Source: AP-15 sp035509615
Lineage (GTDB): Bacteria; Pseudomonadota; Alphaproteobacteria; ATCC43930; CGMCC-115725
Length of the DNA: 6,419 nt
Reading direction: 5' to 3'
Assembly: GCA_035509615.1 (NCBI GenBank)
Contig: DATJLK010000031.1
Span: forward strand, 1-6,419
Of the stretch, positions 5,815-6,419 are shown in pieces. A program made the position numbers and the translations under genes. A model generated the notes under the pieces. That model saw only the letters and a program-made list of their open reading frames with translations. It was not told where the DNA came from and did no database searches. The stretch's first letter is position 1; each line of letters opens with the position of its first letter.

Positions 5815-6360
5815 ATGATTTACGGTTACGCCCGCGTCTCCACGGCCGCACAAGATGAAACCGGACAGGTGCGCCAACTGAAAGCGGCGGGGTGCGAAAA
5901 GGTGTTCCATGAGAAGATCACCGGCACCACGGCCGACCGGCCGCAGCTTCAAAAGCTGATAAAGGCCCTCGACCCCGGCGATGTTGTCATCACCCCGGCC
6001 GTTGACCGCCTTTCGCGCGACACAACCGACCTTCTGGTAATGGCCCGCGACATGCAACGCGCCGGGGTCGGTATTCGGTCACTGACCGAACCGTTCCTCG
6101 ATACGACCTCGGACTTCGCCGAGATCATCTTCGCCATCCTCGGTGTGGCGGCGAAGCTCGAACGCCGCCACATCCTCGAACGCACCGCGCGCGGCCGCGC
6201 CGACGCGAAGGCCAACGGCGTCAAATTCGGCCGCAAGCCGATCCTCACGCCGCATCGGCAGAAAGAGGCCCGCAACCGCCTCGAAGCGGGCGAGACGCAA
6301 CGCAGCGTCGCGCGGAGCTATAATGTCAGTCAGAGTACGATTTCGCGGTTGCCGACATGA
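5815..6360 (+). CDS. Second small serine recombinase (resolvase family)
   Basis: This 181-residue protein is a compact site-specific serine recombinase. It begins directly with MIYGYARVST, giving Arg7 and nucleophile Ser9. VDRLSRDT (63-70) supplies Asp64, Arg65 and Arg68. RSLTEPFLDTT (88-98) is the conserved mid-domain segment, the E-helix region is about 105-135 and is followed by KFGRKPILT, and a short helix-turn-helix occupies about 161-178 (RSVARSYNVSQSTISRL). The Lys normally preceding LDRL in the family is replaced (TPAVDRL), as in some relatives. GGGAGG at 5808-5813 marks the start, though only one base from the ATG. It is clearly not a recent duplicate of the first recombinase: shared residues are mostly family motifs. 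Its stop codon overlaps the start of the next gene as ATGA. It may resolve cointegrates or move the neighbouring DNA; the target is unknown. Confidence 0.9.
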   Translation: MIYGYARVSTAAQDETGQVRQLKAAGCEKVFHEKITGTTADRPQLQKLIKALDPGDVVITPAVDRLSRDTTDLLVMARDMQRAGVGIRSLTEPFLDTTSDFAEIIFAILGVAAKLERRHILERTARGRADAKANGVKFGRKPILTPHRQKEARNRLEAGETQRSVARSYNVSQSTISRLPT

Positions 6361-6419
6361 AAGAGCCCACTTCCCGACCATGCTGGATTTGTGGTGCTCC
6401 TGCCGACAGTGACGAGCAT
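6357..6419 (+). CDS. Start of a Cys-rich, possibly HNH-nuclease-like protein, cut by window edge
   Basis: An ATG at 6357 overlaps the recombinase stop (ATGA) and stays open to the window end, giving 21 residues. They include CWICGAPADSDEH, with Cys9 and Cys12 as a C-x2-C knuckle and Asp-Glu-His at the edge. The layout Cys-x2-Cys-Gly-x-x-Ala-Asp-Ser-x-Glu-His resembles the opening of HNH-endonuclease-like proteins, where the Cys pair binds zinc and the following His begins the nuclease motif; other zinc-binding proteins could start this way. The four-base overlap suggests translation coupled to the recombinase. Only the N-terminus is visible, so the family call is tentative. Confidence 0.5.
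   Translation, partial: MKEPTSRPCWICGAPADSDEH

Overview
The window looks like chromosomal or island DNA from a high-GC Proteobacterium, most likely an alphaproteobacterium. That placement rests on GC-rich codon use, the style of the protein families (MaoC dehydratase, GMC oxidoreductase, paired short ChrA proteins, an EamA exporter with a histidine-rich tail) and tight ATGA gene overlaps. I cannot name a genus. No rRNA, tRNA or CRISPR array is visible, and no gene-free stretch exceeds 200 bases.

Left part (1-2566), ordinary metabolic DNA. The first codons of a leftward gene sit at the extreme left edge. A leftward MaoC-type hot-dog-fold dehydratase follows (136-699, GTG start). A divergent 151-base spacer then leads to a rightward FAD-dependent GMC oxidoreductase (851-2566), whose start is fixed by a strong ribosome binding site.

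Middle part (2567-5696), accessory DNA. An AT-rich spacer with a cluster of inverted repeats (2621-2702) precedes a small serine recombinase of the resolvase/invertase type (2762-3457). Next comes a compact rightward gene set: an EamA/DMT-family membrane transporter broken by one frameshift near 4170 and ending in a histidine-rich tail (3493-4579), then two half-size chromate transporter proteins (4588-5166 and 5163-5696). The gaps are 35 and 8 bases, followed by a 4-base overlap, so this reads as an operon for export of a metal or oxyanion.

Right part (5697-6419), second recombination module. A 118-base spacer with a 7-base inverted repeat precedes a second, clearly different serine recombinase (5815-6360). 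Its stop codon overlaps, as ATGA, the start of a gene that runs off the right edge. The 21 visible residues carry a Cys-x2-Cys...His pattern typical of the start of HNH-nuclease-like or zinc-binding proteins.

The main point of interest is a putative transport cargo set bracketed by two unrelated small serine recombinases, each with a repeat-bearing leader. It is a candidate mobile or island segment, but no element ends or transposase are visible, so the boundaries are inference.
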